In this document: positions 15,176 through 24,011 of the stretch, in pieces | Numbering within the stretch: position 1 is the first letter of the stretch | Layout: each line of letters opens with the position of its first letter | Source: Alterisphingorhabdus sp051668705 | Lineage (GTDB): Bacteria > Pseudomonadota > Alphaproteobacteria > Sphingomonadales > Sphingomonadaceae | Direction: 5' to 3' | NCBI RefSeq assembly: GCF_051668705.1 | Contig: NZ_CP196351.1 | Location: forward strand, 1,922,001 to 1,986,000 | Length of the DNA: 64,000 nt | The notes under the pieces: generated by a model | What the model saw: only the letters and a program-made list of their open reading frames with translations | The model's database searches: none | Told to the model about the DNA's origin: nothing | Position numbers and translations under genes: made by a program

Positions 15176-16096
15176 TTAAGCCACCAAGGAGGCCAGAACG
15201 CGCCTTTTGCCAGCAAAGGGTCGCCGCCCGTGCATGACCAGATAATTGTCCAGCAAGGCCACATCGCCAGCCTGCCATTGCAGATCATAGGTCAGCGCAT
15301 CGGATAGCGCGATGACCGGTTCCATATCCGCGCCCGTGATCGGCATATCATCACCAAAACTGACCGATTTATGGGCCGTATTGCGGCTATCGCTCCAGCC
15401 GCGAAACGCCGCAATCAGCTGGTTAAAAAATGACCGGCGACCATCGGCCAATTGGCGCACGGCGGGCAAAACCGGTGTGGTCGCGCGCAGGCTGCCATTA
15501 TCCAGCCATTCATGCGTATAGCCCAGCTTGGCAAGTCGGGCCTCGGCAGCGTCTTTGGTCTCCGCATTCAGCGTGCTTTTCCAGCTGCGCCCCTGCCCTG
15601 AACCGGCGTCATTATCGGCCGGCATGACATTGGTGTAGCGCACGCCCTTAGTGGCAAAAGCCTCTAACAGCTCTGGTGTTTCTATTGCCATCCGGTCCAG
15701 CAATATATCGGAGCGGCAAATCGGTGTTGCGCCGCCTTCACTGGGCGCGATTTCGCAATAAAAGAACAATTTTGACGGATAAATCGGCGTCTGCGCCATT
15801 TCATGATGCAGATAGATGCTGGTTTCCGGCGGCGCTTCATTCGCGGTGAACACCCGCTGCGTCACATTGACGCGCACTGCATTGGAAAGCGACTCTGCAT
15901 AAGCAAAATTGTCCGCGCCATAGCTTTGCACGGCGGCATCAAATGCCGGGGCATCCGGCACCGCAAAGCCGCGCAACAGCACGGCCCCAACTGCGCCTAG
16001 CTGTTCATCTATCTGCGCTTTATTGACCGCAATATAGCCAGCAAGATCAGTGCTGCCACTGGCCAATATTATGGCCGGAAATTCGCTATCTGCCAT
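15176..16096 (-). CDS. TauD/TfdA-family Fe(II)/2-oxoglutarate dioxygenase
   Basis: The 306-residue protein carries the iron-binding facial triad: HHE in YLHHEMAQTP (about 99-101) and a distal His in NYLVMHGRRPF. An Arg in the following RPFAGKRRVLASL segment is suited to 2-oxoglutarate binding. GAVLLRGF near the N-terminus is also typical of the family. I choose ATG 16096; a TTG at 16108 overlaps the stop of the upstream AKR gene and would add four residues. TauD-family enzymes hydroxylate small substrates such as taurine or carnitine precursors. Its position as last gene of a sugar oxidoreductase/glycosidase operon is unusual, and the substrate is unknown. Confidence 0.85.
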   Translation of the reverse strand: MADSEFPAIILASGSTDLAGYIAVNKAQIDEQLGAVGAVLLRGFAVPDAPAFDAAVQSYGADNFAYAESLSNAVRVNVTQRVFTANEAPPETSIYLHHEMAQTPIYPSKLFFYCEIAPSEGGATPICRSDILLDRMAIETPELLEAFATKGVRYTNVMPADNDAGSGQGRSWKSTLNAETKDAAEARLAKLGYTHEWLDNGSLRATTPVLPAVRQLADGRRSFFNQLIAAFRGWSDSRNTAHKSVSFGDDMPITGADMEPVIALSDALTYDLQWQAGDVALLDNYLVMHGRRPFAGKRRVLASLVA

Positions 16097-16104
16097 TATT
16101 TTGC

Positions 16105-17058
16105 TCAATCATAAATCGGGTGGAAAGTGTTAAAGGCTGCCTCTGTAAAGACGCCCGGATCATTAAACCGGCGATTTTGGTTAAGGCCGCTAATCGCCGC
16201 CATTTCATCATCGCTCAATGCAAAGTCATTCAGCGCGATATTCTCTGCCATGCGCTGCGGCTTCACAGTTTTGGGAATAACCGCCGTGCCGCGCTGAATG
16301 CCCCAGCGCAGCACAATCTGCGCTGCTGTTTTACCATGCGCAGCGGCGGCGGCTTTCACAACCGCTTCATCCAGCACGCCATCACCCTCACCCGCCATGC
16401 CGATTTCAACATAGGATGGCGCGCCAAGCGGTGAAAAGGCCGTTACGGCCAGCCCATAATCTTTGGCCAAATGTATCAGCTTCTCATTGGTCAGATAAGG
16501 ATGCGCCTCTATTTGCAGCATTGACGGTAAAATATCGGCATAGCGCATCAGATCGTGCAACAGGCCGCTATTATAATTGCAAACGCCAATCTGGCGCGTC
16601 AGGCCTTTGGCAACCAATTGCTCCATTGCGCCCCATGTCGCGTGCAAGGGCACTTTTGCCAGATGCATCTTCGCATTGTCCGCCTCTGGATCGTAAAGCC
16701 ATTCGGGGGGATAGCGCGTTTCAATCGGCACAAATTCCAGCGCAATGGGAAAGTGGATCAGATACAGATCGAGATAATCGAGCTGCAAATCACCCAATGT
16801 TTTGCGGCACGCCAGTTCGACATGTTCCGGCGCATGAAAGGTGTTCCACAATTTCGATGTGATCCACAATTCTTCACGCTTCACCTTGCCGCTGGCAATG
16901 GCTTCGCTGAGCGCAGGGCCAAGCGCATGTTCATTGCCATAATCTGCGGCAAAATCGAAATGGCGATAGCCAGCGTCCAGCGCATTGCTCAGCGTTTCGG
17001 CGCAATCTTCCGGTGCCACTTTCCAGAAACCGAAACCAATAGGGGGAATAGTCTGCAT
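16105..17058 (-). CDS. Aldo/keto reductase, xylose-reductase-like
   Basis: The 317-residue protein is a (beta/alpha)8 NAD(P)H-dependent carbonyl reductase. The catalytic tetrad is recognisable in HFDFAADYGNE (Asp, Tyr), ITSKLWN (Lys) and LYLIHFPIA (His). The segment HFPIALEFVPIETRYPPEW and the late RRFNDP motif closely resemble aldose (xylose) reductases of the AKR2 group rather than typical bacterial AKRs. C-terminal IPKTVKPQRMAEN is the cofactor-phosphate-binding region. It lies 9 bases after the Gfo/Idh/MocA gene and just before the dioxygenase. Reduction of an aldose released by the nearby glycosidase is a reasonable inference. Confidence 0.92.
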   Translation of the reverse strand: MQTIPPIGFGFWKVAPEDCAETLSNALDAGYRHFDFAADYGNEHALGPALSEAIASGKVKREELWITSKLWNTFHAPEHVELACRKTLGDLQLDYLDLYLIHFPIALEFVPIETRYPPEWLYDPEADNAKMHLAKVPLHATWGAMEQLVAKGLTRQIGVCNYNSGLLHDLMRYADILPSMLQIEAHPYLTNEKLIHLAKDYGLAVTAFSPLGAPSYVEIGMAGEGDGVLDEAVVKAAAAAHGKTAAQIVLRWGIQRGTAVIPKTVKPQRMAENIALNDFALSDDEMAAISGLNQNRRFNDPGVFTEAAFNTFHPIYD

Positions 17059-17067
17059 AAATTGTCC

Positions 17068-18147
17068 TTATGCCTTTTCAGCAAAGTTGAGCGTCACCGG
17101 CAAACCGGTAGCGATAGATTCCTGAGCCGCGAGACCCATTTGCACGGCCCTAAGCCCGTCCAGTGCGTCAACCACAGCCGCGCCGCCATTGACCAGCGCA
17201 TCGTGAAAGGCGCGCAATTGAAAATAGGTTGCGCCATGATGATCCCCTGCCGCCAGTGCATCGGCAGGCGTATCGATCTGCTCGACTGCCCGGCCAGTGC
17301 CATCAGCTTTGCACGATCGCGGCGAATAGGTAACCTTAGCCGAGGGAATTTGCACTTCCAGCTTGGCCATATCACCGATGAGCGAAATATCTTCCTGCTG
17401 TTCAGCGCCTTCTGCAAACATGCACAGGTCCAGCACCGCCCGCGCACCGCCAGCAAAATCAATCAGCACAAAGCCATTATCCAATATATCGGGCGTTTCG
17501 CCATCATAACGCTCATCAAGATGGTTCACATCCTGGCCGCCACTGGCGAATATGCGCACTGGCTCATCACGCAAAATGGTGCGCATCAGATCAAAAAAGT
17601 GGCAGCATTTCTCAACAAAAGTGCCGCCGCTATTGCGGTTAAAGCGGTTCCAATCGCCCACTTTCTCCAAAAAAGGAAAGCGATGCTCCCGGATCATCAG
17701 CATTTTGGCCGCGCCTACATGGCCTTGATGTGTCCGTTCTATAAAGCGCGCAACCGGCGGCATGTAGCGATATTCCATGCCGACCCAGAATAAAGGCGCA
17801 TAACCCCGTACCTGTTGCTCCAGCGCAATCGCATCCTCTGCGACTGTGCACATGGGTTTTTCCAACAATATGGCGGGGCCATACGCCATGACTTTGGTGA
17901 CAATATCATAATGGGTGTGGTTGGGCGCCGCGATAATCACAGCGTCCAGCATTTCCGCCTGCAGCATGGCTTCGCCATCTTCAAATACAGTGATTGCCTG
18001 CCCTAGCTGCGCAGCCAGCGCAGCGGCTTTATCGCGCATTCCGGCGTCACTATCGGCAATCGCCACCAATTCGGCATTGGGCAGCAGCGCAAGATTGCGC
18101 ATATGCTCTTGCCCCATCATGCCGGACCCGATTATCGCATAGCGCAT
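17068..18147 (-). CDS. Gfo/Idh/MocA-family oxidoreductase
   Basis: The 359-residue protein opens with the Rossmann motif YAIIGSGMMGQEHMRNL. It carries the family signature EKPMC in AILLEKPMCTVAEDA near residue 98, whose Lys contacts cofactor and substrate. A second domain with GGTFVEKCCHFFDLMRTI contains the usual catalytic His region. Members interconvert sugars or inositols with NAD(P). The start ATG at 18147 lies 110 bases after the GH42 stop. With the AKR and GH42 it suggests oxidation or reduction of a sugar released from a beta-glycoside. Confidence 0.9.
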   Translation of the reverse strand: MRYAIIGSGMMGQEHMRNLALLPNAELVAIADSDAGMRDKAAALAAQLGQAITVFEDGEAMLQAEMLDAVIIAAPNHTHYDIVTKVMAYGPAILLEKPMCTVAEDAIALEQQVRGYAPLFWVGMEYRYMPPVARFIERTHQGHVGAAKMLMIREHRFPFLEKVGDWNRFNRNSGGTFVEKCCHFFDLMRTILRDEPVRIFASGGQDVNHLDERYDGETPDILDNGFVLIDFAGGARAVLDLCMFAEGAEQQEDISLIGDMAKLEVQIPSAKVTYSPRSCKADGTGRAVEQIDTPADALAAGDHHGATYFQLRAFHDALVNGGAAVVDALDGLRAVQMGLAAQESIATGLPVTLNFAEKA

Positions 18148-18257
18148 ATTGTGCGTGACCCTATCTGTTTCATCGCGATGATGACATCGCCTAGAGCGCC
18201 GTTCTTTGCTGATATTGCACCGCTTTACAAGCGCACAAAACTATTTGCTGGCAAATA

Positions 18258-20213
18258 TTAGCTGTCTCGCTCAGCCTTCCATATCGCGACCCCCGCTGGC
18301 GGCAATATAATGTTGCCGATCAGCAAATCCGTCCCCATTAATTGCGGGAATGTTGCGGAGAGGTCCAATGCCTCGGTGCCATAGTTGAATGCAAATATTT
18401 TGCCCGATCTCTGACTGATGCGCAGAGCTGACGGCAGGTCATAGACCTTTAGACCCGCCATCACTGCCATATCGCGCATAATTACCCGCAACAGGTCGTT
18501 ATCGGGCCATCCGGCACAATAATGAAAATTGAGCTGCCTGATCAGCAGATTGCGCCCATCCGCTAATGTGTAATTGCTTTCCAGTCCGTTGCCCGCATCC
18601 TCCATCCAGCGCTCAACAGTCAGATCGCTATTTGGCAATCCCTCTTTCAGGCCCGGGCGCAAACTCTCCACACGTTCAACATGCAGGTCCATAAACGCCA
18701 GGCCATGCTGGTCTGGAATGGAGAGGTTTTCGCTTTTTGAGCCCGTCCGCGGCCCGAACAATATCGTCGCGTCCAGCTCTTTCAGCCTTTCGATCAATTG
18801 GGCATCCATATGCGGCAATGTCGGTGCAACAATCAGCTTATACCCATCCAGCGGTGCTTGCGTGCTGACGATATCGACATCCAGCCCCAATTGCCGCAAT
18901 GCGCTGTACCAACGGAAGGTGAGTTCGTCATAACGAAAATCAGCACCTTGCGGCTGTGTGCGCACCATCCAGTCAGCATCATAGCTAAAAATGAGGGCGA
19001 CTGACGCCTGAGCATTATCACGCAGATCAATATTGTCTAATTCCTGCGCTATTTGCTGCACTTCGTCAAAGCCCGGTGCAGGCTGGCTATCAGGGCGCAG
19101 CAAACCCGCATGCATTTGTTCTTGTGCAAAAGGCACTTGCCGCCAACGGAAATAAGAGCAGAATTCTGCGCCATGCGCTGCTGCTTCCCAGCTCCATAAA
19201 CGCACCATGCCGGGCAGAGGTGCCGGGTTCCATTTGGCCCAATTTACGGGTCCGGGCTGTTGCTCCATCACGCCCCATCGGCGCGCATTTGCGCCGCTGC
19301 ACATGCCGCGATATAAATCATGGTGATAGGCCGCAATGTCAGGATGCCCTTGCCGCGTATAGGCCGCTTTCTCCTCATCACTGAACCAGAATTGCTCCAA
19401 AAAGCCGAGCGGGTAACTGTCCCATGTCGCTAGATCGAGATCTTTGCTCAGCTTGTGATGGTCAAAATCATTATAGAAGCCCATGAAGTTATGCAGCACA
19501 TCGCGCCCGGGAGAGGCACTGCGGATAATATCCACTTGCAGCGCATTAAACGCCGCCACTTCATCAGATGCAAAGCGCCGATAATCCAGCACATGCGCGG
19601 GATGCGCTTCTGTAACGGTCAGAAATGGCGGGTCAATCTCGGCAAAATCGCGATATTCCATTGACCAAAAGACATTGCCCCAGGCCGTGTTTAATGCGGC
19701 AATAGTCGTATAGCGATCCGCTAGCCACTGCCTAAACCCCTCCGCCGCGGCATCGGATATGCTCAATACGGTGTCGTGACAGCCATATTCATTGTCTGTT
19801 TGCCATGCTGCAATGGCCGGATGTTCGCCATAACGCTCCGCCATTGCCGCAACGATACGCGCACATTCTGCGCGATAGCCCTTATGCGAAAAACAATAAT
19901 GGCGACGAGAGCCAAATTTGCGCGGCTTGCCATCCAAATCAATTGCCAGCATATCGGGCATGCTATCGACCAGCCATTTGGGCGGGGTTGCCGTGGGGGT
20001 GCCCATAATAATCTGCAGACCAGCATTACGCAGAGTCTCAACCGCGCGGTCCAACCATGCCCAATCATAACGGCCTGGCTCTGGCTCAATGCGGCTCCAT
20101 GCAAATTCACCGATCCGCACCAGAGACAGGCCTAAGTCAGCCATTTGCGCGGCATCGCCAGTCCAAAGGGTTTCAGGCCAATGTTCGGGATAATAGCAAC
20201 AACCCAATTTCAT
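18258..20213 (-). CDS. Glycoside hydrolase family 42 beta-galactosidase
   Basis: The 651-residue protein begins MKLGCCYYPEHWPETLW, typical of GH42. The acid/base Glu is at 142 in WQTDNEYGCHDT, and the nucleophile is probably Glu317 in GVMEQQPGPVNWA. Domain order is a TIM barrel, a trimerisation-type domain (about 390-590) and a short C-terminal beta domain. No signal peptide is present, so it acts in the cytoplasm on an imported beta-galactoside or arabinoside; the SSS symporter at 13435 is a candidate importer. It begins 39 bases after the ppsR-like stop in the same direction, so the two may share a transcript. Confidence 0.93.
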   Translation of the reverse strand: MKLGCCYYPEHWPETLWTGDAAQMADLGLSLVRIGEFAWSRIEPEPGRYDWAWLDRAVETLRNAGLQIIMGTPTATPPKWLVDSMPDMLAIDLDGKPRKFGSRRHYCFSHKGYRAECARIVAAMAERYGEHPAIAAWQTDNEYGCHDTVLSISDAAAEGFRQWLADRYTTIAALNTAWGNVFWSMEYRDFAEIDPPFLTVTEAHPAHVLDYRRFASDEVAAFNALQVDIIRSASPGRDVLHNFMGFYNDFDHHKLSKDLDLATWDSYPLGFLEQFWFSDEEKAAYTRQGHPDIAAYHHDLYRGMCSGANARRWGVMEQQPGPVNWAKWNPAPLPGMVRLWSWEAAAHGAEFCSYFRWRQVPFAQEQMHAGLLRPDSQPAPGFDEVQQIAQELDNIDLRDNAQASVALIFSYDADWMVRTQPQGADFRYDELTFRWYSALRQLGLDVDIVSTQAPLDGYKLIVAPTLPHMDAQLIERLKELDATILFGPRTGSKSENLSIPDQHGLAFMDLHVERVESLRPGLKEGLPNSDLTVERWMEDAGNGLESNYTLADGRNLLIRQLNFHYCAGWPDNDLLRVIMRDMAVMAGLKVYDLPSALRISQRSGKIFAFNYGTEALDLSATFPQLMGTDLLIGNIILPPAGVAIWKAERDS

Positions 20214-20252
20214 AAGTTACGGGCCTTATAATATGTGTTGATATTTTGCGGC

Positions 20253-21779
20253 TTAATCGGCGCTTTGGTCTTCTTCTTTATTACCCAGACCATAAAGCCG
20301 CATCTTTGAATAGAGGCTTTGGCGACTTACACCCAATATCTCTGCTGCATTTGCGCGGTTATCCGCAGTGTGTTTCAATGCCGCCTGTATGCACATGTTC
20401 TCAATAAGATCGGTGCTCTCGCGGACAATTTCCTTTAGCGACTTGCGCCCGACAAGACCGGTCAACTGATCCACTGACTGCAATTCTGACCGCACGGTAG
20501 GAGACAGATCCCGCTCACGCCGCCCGACATTGCGCATGGAAAAGGCGTAAACGGGTTTTTCCCCCTCAATAACCGCAGCGGAGATTTCGACCTGTTCGAT
20601 CTGACCATTTACATCATGAACAATCGACGCAAAATTGCGCACACTTCCATTACCATCAACCTCTCGCCTTAACAGGTTGAGGTCAATGGCAGGACGCCCG
20701 ACAAATTGTTCAAGCGTCATACCGTTTAACTGCTCTGCCGAATAGGCGTTGAGCAACATCACAAATTCTGGATTGGCGTAGCAAATATTCAGATTTTCAT
20801 CTGTGAGTACGAAGCTATCTGGCAGTTGTTCGACCATAGCTTCGACCAAATTACCTTCCGCCCTTGGCTTTTCTGCGCGCATGTCGCTGCTCAATGTCAC
20901 CAAAAAATACGCGTCTTTTTCCTGACGGAACACTTTGGCGGCAAGCCGGACTTCCTGCATGCCGGAATACCCCCGAGACGGTGCCAACATCAAACCGATA
21001 GGCGGCACTGAATCGCTAACTGTTACGGCACCAAAATAGCCCAAAAGAGCATGTTGGGACGGGGTATCAAACAGGTCCAGAAAATCCTTTTTCGCAAGCG
21101 ATCTGACGTCCACGCCAAAAACATTCTCACATGCAGTATTGGCCTGTTCGATAATGCGTGATTTCACATTGATAATCAGTGTTGGCGACGCAATGGATTG
21201 AAACAATATGCGATAGCGGGATTCTGTCTGACGCAAATGTATATAATCACGTTCGATAACTTGCTGCGCCATCAATGTGCGTTGCTGCAGATCGGCAAGC
21301 TCTCGCAAATCCTTACCAATGGCCAGCAACCAATCATCGTCTTCCAGCGCCATGAAGCGGTAACTGACTGGAAAAGCACCATCCTTGCCATAGTGATTGA
21401 TATGGCGTTCCTGATGCGGTTTGATTTGTGAAACAGCGTTCAGATTAGCCACTTTCTCAAGACTATCTGGCAGCACAGTCTCTACCATCGGTTTATCACG
21501 CAGACTGTTCAGCCAATCCATATAATCCGCTAGGCCGCTGACATCACGAATTACACCATCACTATCAATCGCCAACAGAAAATCACCCGCATTATACGCA
21601 AGTGACATAACATTCTCACGGCTGCTGCCTGTGAAGATTGCATCCTCCAATGTGAAGGGGGTCCATTGATGGTTGAATATCGGTATTGGGCTTACTCGAG
21701 TTGGGAATAGCGGTGAATAAGGCGCTAACCCATAAAAACTGAGAGCTATAAGGTCAATATCATTACGCGCCCAAATCAT
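20253..21779 (-). CDS. ppsR: PpsR/CrtJ-type photosynthesis regulator
   Basis: The 508-residue protein has the PpsR layout: an N-terminal PAS-like domain (about 60-160), a Gln-containing linker helix (QQRTLMAQQVIERDYIHLRQTESRYR), two further PAS domains (about 195-300 and 315-420) and a C-terminal Fis-type helix-turn-helix. The tail SLKEIVRESTDLIENMCIQAAL...SRQSLYSKMRLYGL matches PpsR very closely, including the HTH cysteine used in redox sensing. PpsR represses bacteriochlorophyll, carotenoid and puf genes under oxygen and light. The ATG at 21779 is preceded by an in-frame GTG; no good ribosome site is visible. No photosynthesis gene lies in the window; GH42 follows 39 bases downstream. Confidence 0.9.
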   Translation of the reverse strand: MIWARNDIDLIALSFYGLAPYSPLFPTRVSPIPIFNHQWTPFTLEDAIFTGSSRENVMSLAYNAGDFLLAIDSDGVIRDVSGLADYMDWLNSLRDKPMVETVLPDSLEKVANLNAVSQIKPHQERHINHYGKDGAFPVSYRFMALEDDDWLLAIGKDLRELADLQQRTLMAQQVIERDYIHLRQTESRYRILFQSIASPTLIINVKSRIIEQANTACENVFGVDVRSLAKKDFLDLFDTPSQHALLGYFGAVTVSDSVPPIGLMLAPSRGYSGMQEVRLAAKVFRQEKDAYFLVTLSSDMRAEKPRAEGNLVEAMVEQLPDSFVLTDENLNICYANPEFVMLLNAYSAEQLNGMTLEQFVGRPAIDLNLLRREVDGNGSVRNFASIVHDVNGQIEQVEISAAVIEGEKPVYAFSMRNVGRRERDLSPTVRSELQSVDQLTGLVGRKSLKEIVRESTDLIENMCIQAALKHTADNRANAAEILGVSRQSLYSKMRLYGLGNKEEDQSAD

Positions 21780-21848
21780 CACGGTTGATACGTAACCCTG
21801 TCAGCATTATAACATTTTGTATTGGTCCCAAGACTGCTAACAGAGCTT

Positions 21849-22337
21849 ATGTCTGCAAATATTTTTAGCCCATTTTTCCATATCGCATATCGCTGTGCCC
21901 AGACCGGGCGTTCGCTCTATTGGCGGATATTCAAACCCAACGTCTTTGGCGCAAAGCTGGTGGTGTTTAATCCAGCTGGCGAGGTTCTTCTGATCAGACA
22001 CAGCTATGGGCGCAGTGATCTCTATATGCTGCCCGGTGGCGGTGTTGGACGCCATGAGGATGCGCATATAGCTGCCATTCGCGAGTTACAGGAAGAAGTA
22101 CAGTGCAGCGCCGAAGATATTGTTTTTCTTGGCAAATATTTTGATGATAGCAAAGGCGCAAAAAACACAATTTCGGTCTTTACCGCAACCACGCGGGACG
22201 AACCGGTTATTGATGGGAAAGAGATTATCGAGGCCCGATTTATAGCTTTGGATCAATTACCAGCTAATGTGTCTGCAGCCTCTCGCCGACGCATAGCTGA
22301 AGCAACAGGCCGAGCAGAAATTCAGGCGCATTGGTAA
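21849..22337 (+). CDS. NUDIX hydrolase
   Basis: The 162-residue protein contains a complete NUDIX box, G-x5-E-x7-REL-x-EE, in GVGRHEDAHIAAIRELQEEV (about 68-87). The box binds metal and hydrolyses nucleoside diphosphate-linked compounds. The start is set at ATG 21849 rather than an upstream TTG. The N-terminal helix and short domain resemble ADP-ribose or NTP-cleaving members, but the substrate cannot be assigned. It diverges from ppsR across a short gap and converges with the Y-family polymerase gene. Confidence 0.9.
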   Translation: MSANIFSPFFHIAYRCAQTGRSLYWRIFKPNVFGAKLVVFNPAGEVLLIRHSYGRSDLYMLPGGGVGRHEDAHIAAIRELQEEVQCSAEDIVFLGKYFDDSKGAKNTISVFTATTRDEPVIDGKEIIEARFIALDQLPANVSAASRRRIAEATGRAEIQAHW

Positions 22338-22349
22338 GTCTGCGCCGCA

Positions 22350-23819
22350 TTAATAGAGAGAGCGCCCCGCATTTTCGCGCAAACCTCTATGATGCTTTGC
22401 CCCAGCCAAGCGCGCACGGACATCATCGGGCCGGTCAGCAAATTCCGCTGCCTCCGGAACGCGGCTAAAGGCTATTTTTACCCCCAGATAATTAAGATCA
22501 AGCCCCATTTGCGATGCCGGCATAATCGTCTTCATGCCATAGCGCCGGTTCAACCCATCAATACGGCCCCATAAACGCGCCTGTAAATGGTCAGTAATAT
22601 CGACATCTTCATCAATGAACAGATCAGCCTCTGGTGGTTGATCAGACAGGCCGTGCAGATGGACCGACACTTGCGAGAACGCGCATTGTGACTTTCCCAT
22701 GGCATTGAGCATATGGGAAATATCATCCCAAAGCGATTGAAACTCCTGCATAAATCGCCAACTGTTGCGCGAAGCCCGAAACCGTGCCTCACGCCCTATT
22801 CGTCCCTCGGGATAGAGCTTTACACTAACGCTCAGCGACGATGCATAAAGGCCATAATGTCGCAATCGACTTGCAGCTTTTAGCAATAACGCCCGGCCCA
22901 CTATACGCGCGCCTTCGCGCTGACGATGCGGGCCGGAAAGGCGGCGACTATGCCCAATCATCGCCTTTTTCGGCGGTGGCCCCTCGGGTACATCATAGCC
23001 TTTTAGCGCATAAATAAACCGCTCCCCAGCGACCGAACCCCAAATGGCGCGTGCCTGTTTTGGTGCGAGATTCCAGAGCTGTTCAAACCGCCTTATGCCG
23101 GCACGTTCCAGCCGCCGTGACACGCCATTGCCCACGCCTGGAATATCTCCCAATGGAATATCCGCCAAAGCCATTGGCAATTCACCACTTTGAATTGCGG
23201 TCAGGCCATCAGGTTTATGCAGTTCGCCTGCCAGCTTAGCCAGCAATGTGCTCGGCGCCAGCCCGATAGAGCAGCGCATGGCAGGCCCGACATTGCTATA
23301 TAACCCCTGCTTGATACGCTGTGCCAAAGCCTTGGCCGGTGCAGGTTCCATTTCTTCGGGGTTTAACCGGCACACACATTCATCAATCGAACAGACCCGC
23401 AAAATTGGCACGTGATTTTCAATTTCCGCCAACAATAGGTGGTGCATTTCCACATATCGGTCATGGCGTGCCACGCGAACGGCAATATCAGGGCAGATAG
23501 ACCGCGCCTCAACCAGAGATGTGCCGCGCCTAATGCCCATAGCCTTGGCCTCATAACTCACCGCAATTGCGCTGGTATGGGCGGAATCCAAGGGGATAAC
23601 GATCACTGGCTTACCAAAAATATACGCGTCATCATGCTGCTCAACACTGGCAAAATAGGCGTTGAAATCGATAAACAGATAGCGCAGGCCATAATCATAG
23701 CGCGCAAAATCACCAGCCTGAACATCATCAAGATTATCCCCGCCCCCGGAATCAATGGGGCAATCAGGGTCGCCAATAGGCGGCGCATCAGGCGCAGGCG
23801 GATATTGCGATTCGGGCAT
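22350..23819 (-). CDS. Y-family translesion DNA polymerase, divergent (UmuC/ImpB-like)
   Basis: The 489-residue protein has all three catalytic acids of the Y family: Asp51 in FIDFNAYFASVEQ and Asp146-Glu147 in VCSIDECVCRL. That separates it from ImuB, which lacks them. Thumb (GDIPGVGNGVSRRLERAGI) and little-finger-like domains follow. The C-terminal region differs from Pol IV and lacks an obvious beta-clamp motif at its very end. About 45 residues, Pro/Asp-rich, precede the palm. A GAAC-N7-GAAC LexA box ends three bases before the ATG, so it should be part of the SOS response and may be translated from a very short or absent leader. A second, canonical Pol IV gene lies 192 bases upstream. 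Confidence 0.88.
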   Translation of the reverse strand: MPESQYPPAPDAPPIGDPDCPIDSGGGDNLDDVQAGDFARYDYGLRYLFIDFNAYFASVEQHDDAYIFGKPVIVIPLDSAHTSAIAVSYEAKAMGIRRGTSLVEARSICPDIAVRVARHDRYVEMHHLLLAEIENHVPILRVCSIDECVCRLNPEEMEPAPAKALAQRIKQGLYSNVGPAMRCSIGLAPSTLLAKLAGELHKPDGLTAIQSGELPMALADIPLGDIPGVGNGVSRRLERAGIRRFEQLWNLAPKQARAIWGSVAGERFIYALKGYDVPEGPPPKKAMIGHSRRLSGPHRQREGARIVGRALLLKAASRLRHYGLYASSLSVSVKLYPEGRIGREARFRASRNSWRFMQEFQSLWDDISHMLNAMGKSQCAFSQVSVHLHGLSDQPPEADLFIDEDVDITDHLQARLWGRIDGLNRRYGMKTIMPASQMGLDLNYLGVKIAFSRVPEAAEFADRPDDVRARLAGAKHHRGLRENAGRSLY

Positions 23820-23821
23820 GA

Positions 23822-23836
23822 GAACATAATAGGAAC
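23822..23836 (-). promoter_or_regulatory. LexA (SOS) box of Y-family polymerase
   Basis: GAAC-ATAATAG-GAAC on the plus strand reads GTTC-N7-GTTC on the gene strand, an exact match to the alphaproteobacterial LexA consensus. It is immediately upstream of the start codon at 23819. The same box precedes recA at 54016-54030. Confidence 0.8.
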
Positions 23837-23902
23837 ATATGCCTGATGCGCAAGTTTTTTATGGTGCGCTGATTTGGTGTATTAGTGGCGGGCTGAGACA
23901 TG

Positions 23903-23982
23903 CCCTTCGACAGGCTCAGGGCTGGCGGGATTTGGTCACATGCCCGAAACGCAAACCGCTAGTGGTGAGCTTGTCGAACCAC
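23903..23982. repeat. Inverted pair of TTCGACAAGCTCAG-type repeats
   Basis: CCCTTCGACAGGCTCAGGGC at 23903-23922 and an inverted partner GTGGTGAGCTTGTCGAACCAC (21 bases, 23962-23982) flank a short spacer. The pair lies in the gap between the two Y-family polymerase genes. It is REP-like and has the potential to form a long hairpin in the dinB leader side of the gap. Confidence 0.7.
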
Positions 23983-24011
23983 GCCTCTCAACCATGCGCT
24001 GACCGCGGTGC

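Noticed and set aside
16555..17793. 412-codon open frame antisense to the AKR and Gfo/Idh/MocA genes
   Set aside because: It crosses the boundary of two clear enzyme genes on the other strand and has no recognisable domain; likely a codon-bias shadow.
21818..21835. PpsR box upstream of ppsR (TGT-N12-ACA)
   Set aside because: The best match is TGT-N12-ACT with one mismatch; another TGT...ACA nearby has a 10-base spacer. Both are too weak to call.
22350..23819. Type VI secretion ImpB, or ImuB, as the identity of the second polymerase gene
   Set aside because: The ImpB label for UmuC-like proteins is a known naming confusion, and ImuB lacks the catalytic acids that are present here (FIDFN, SIDE).
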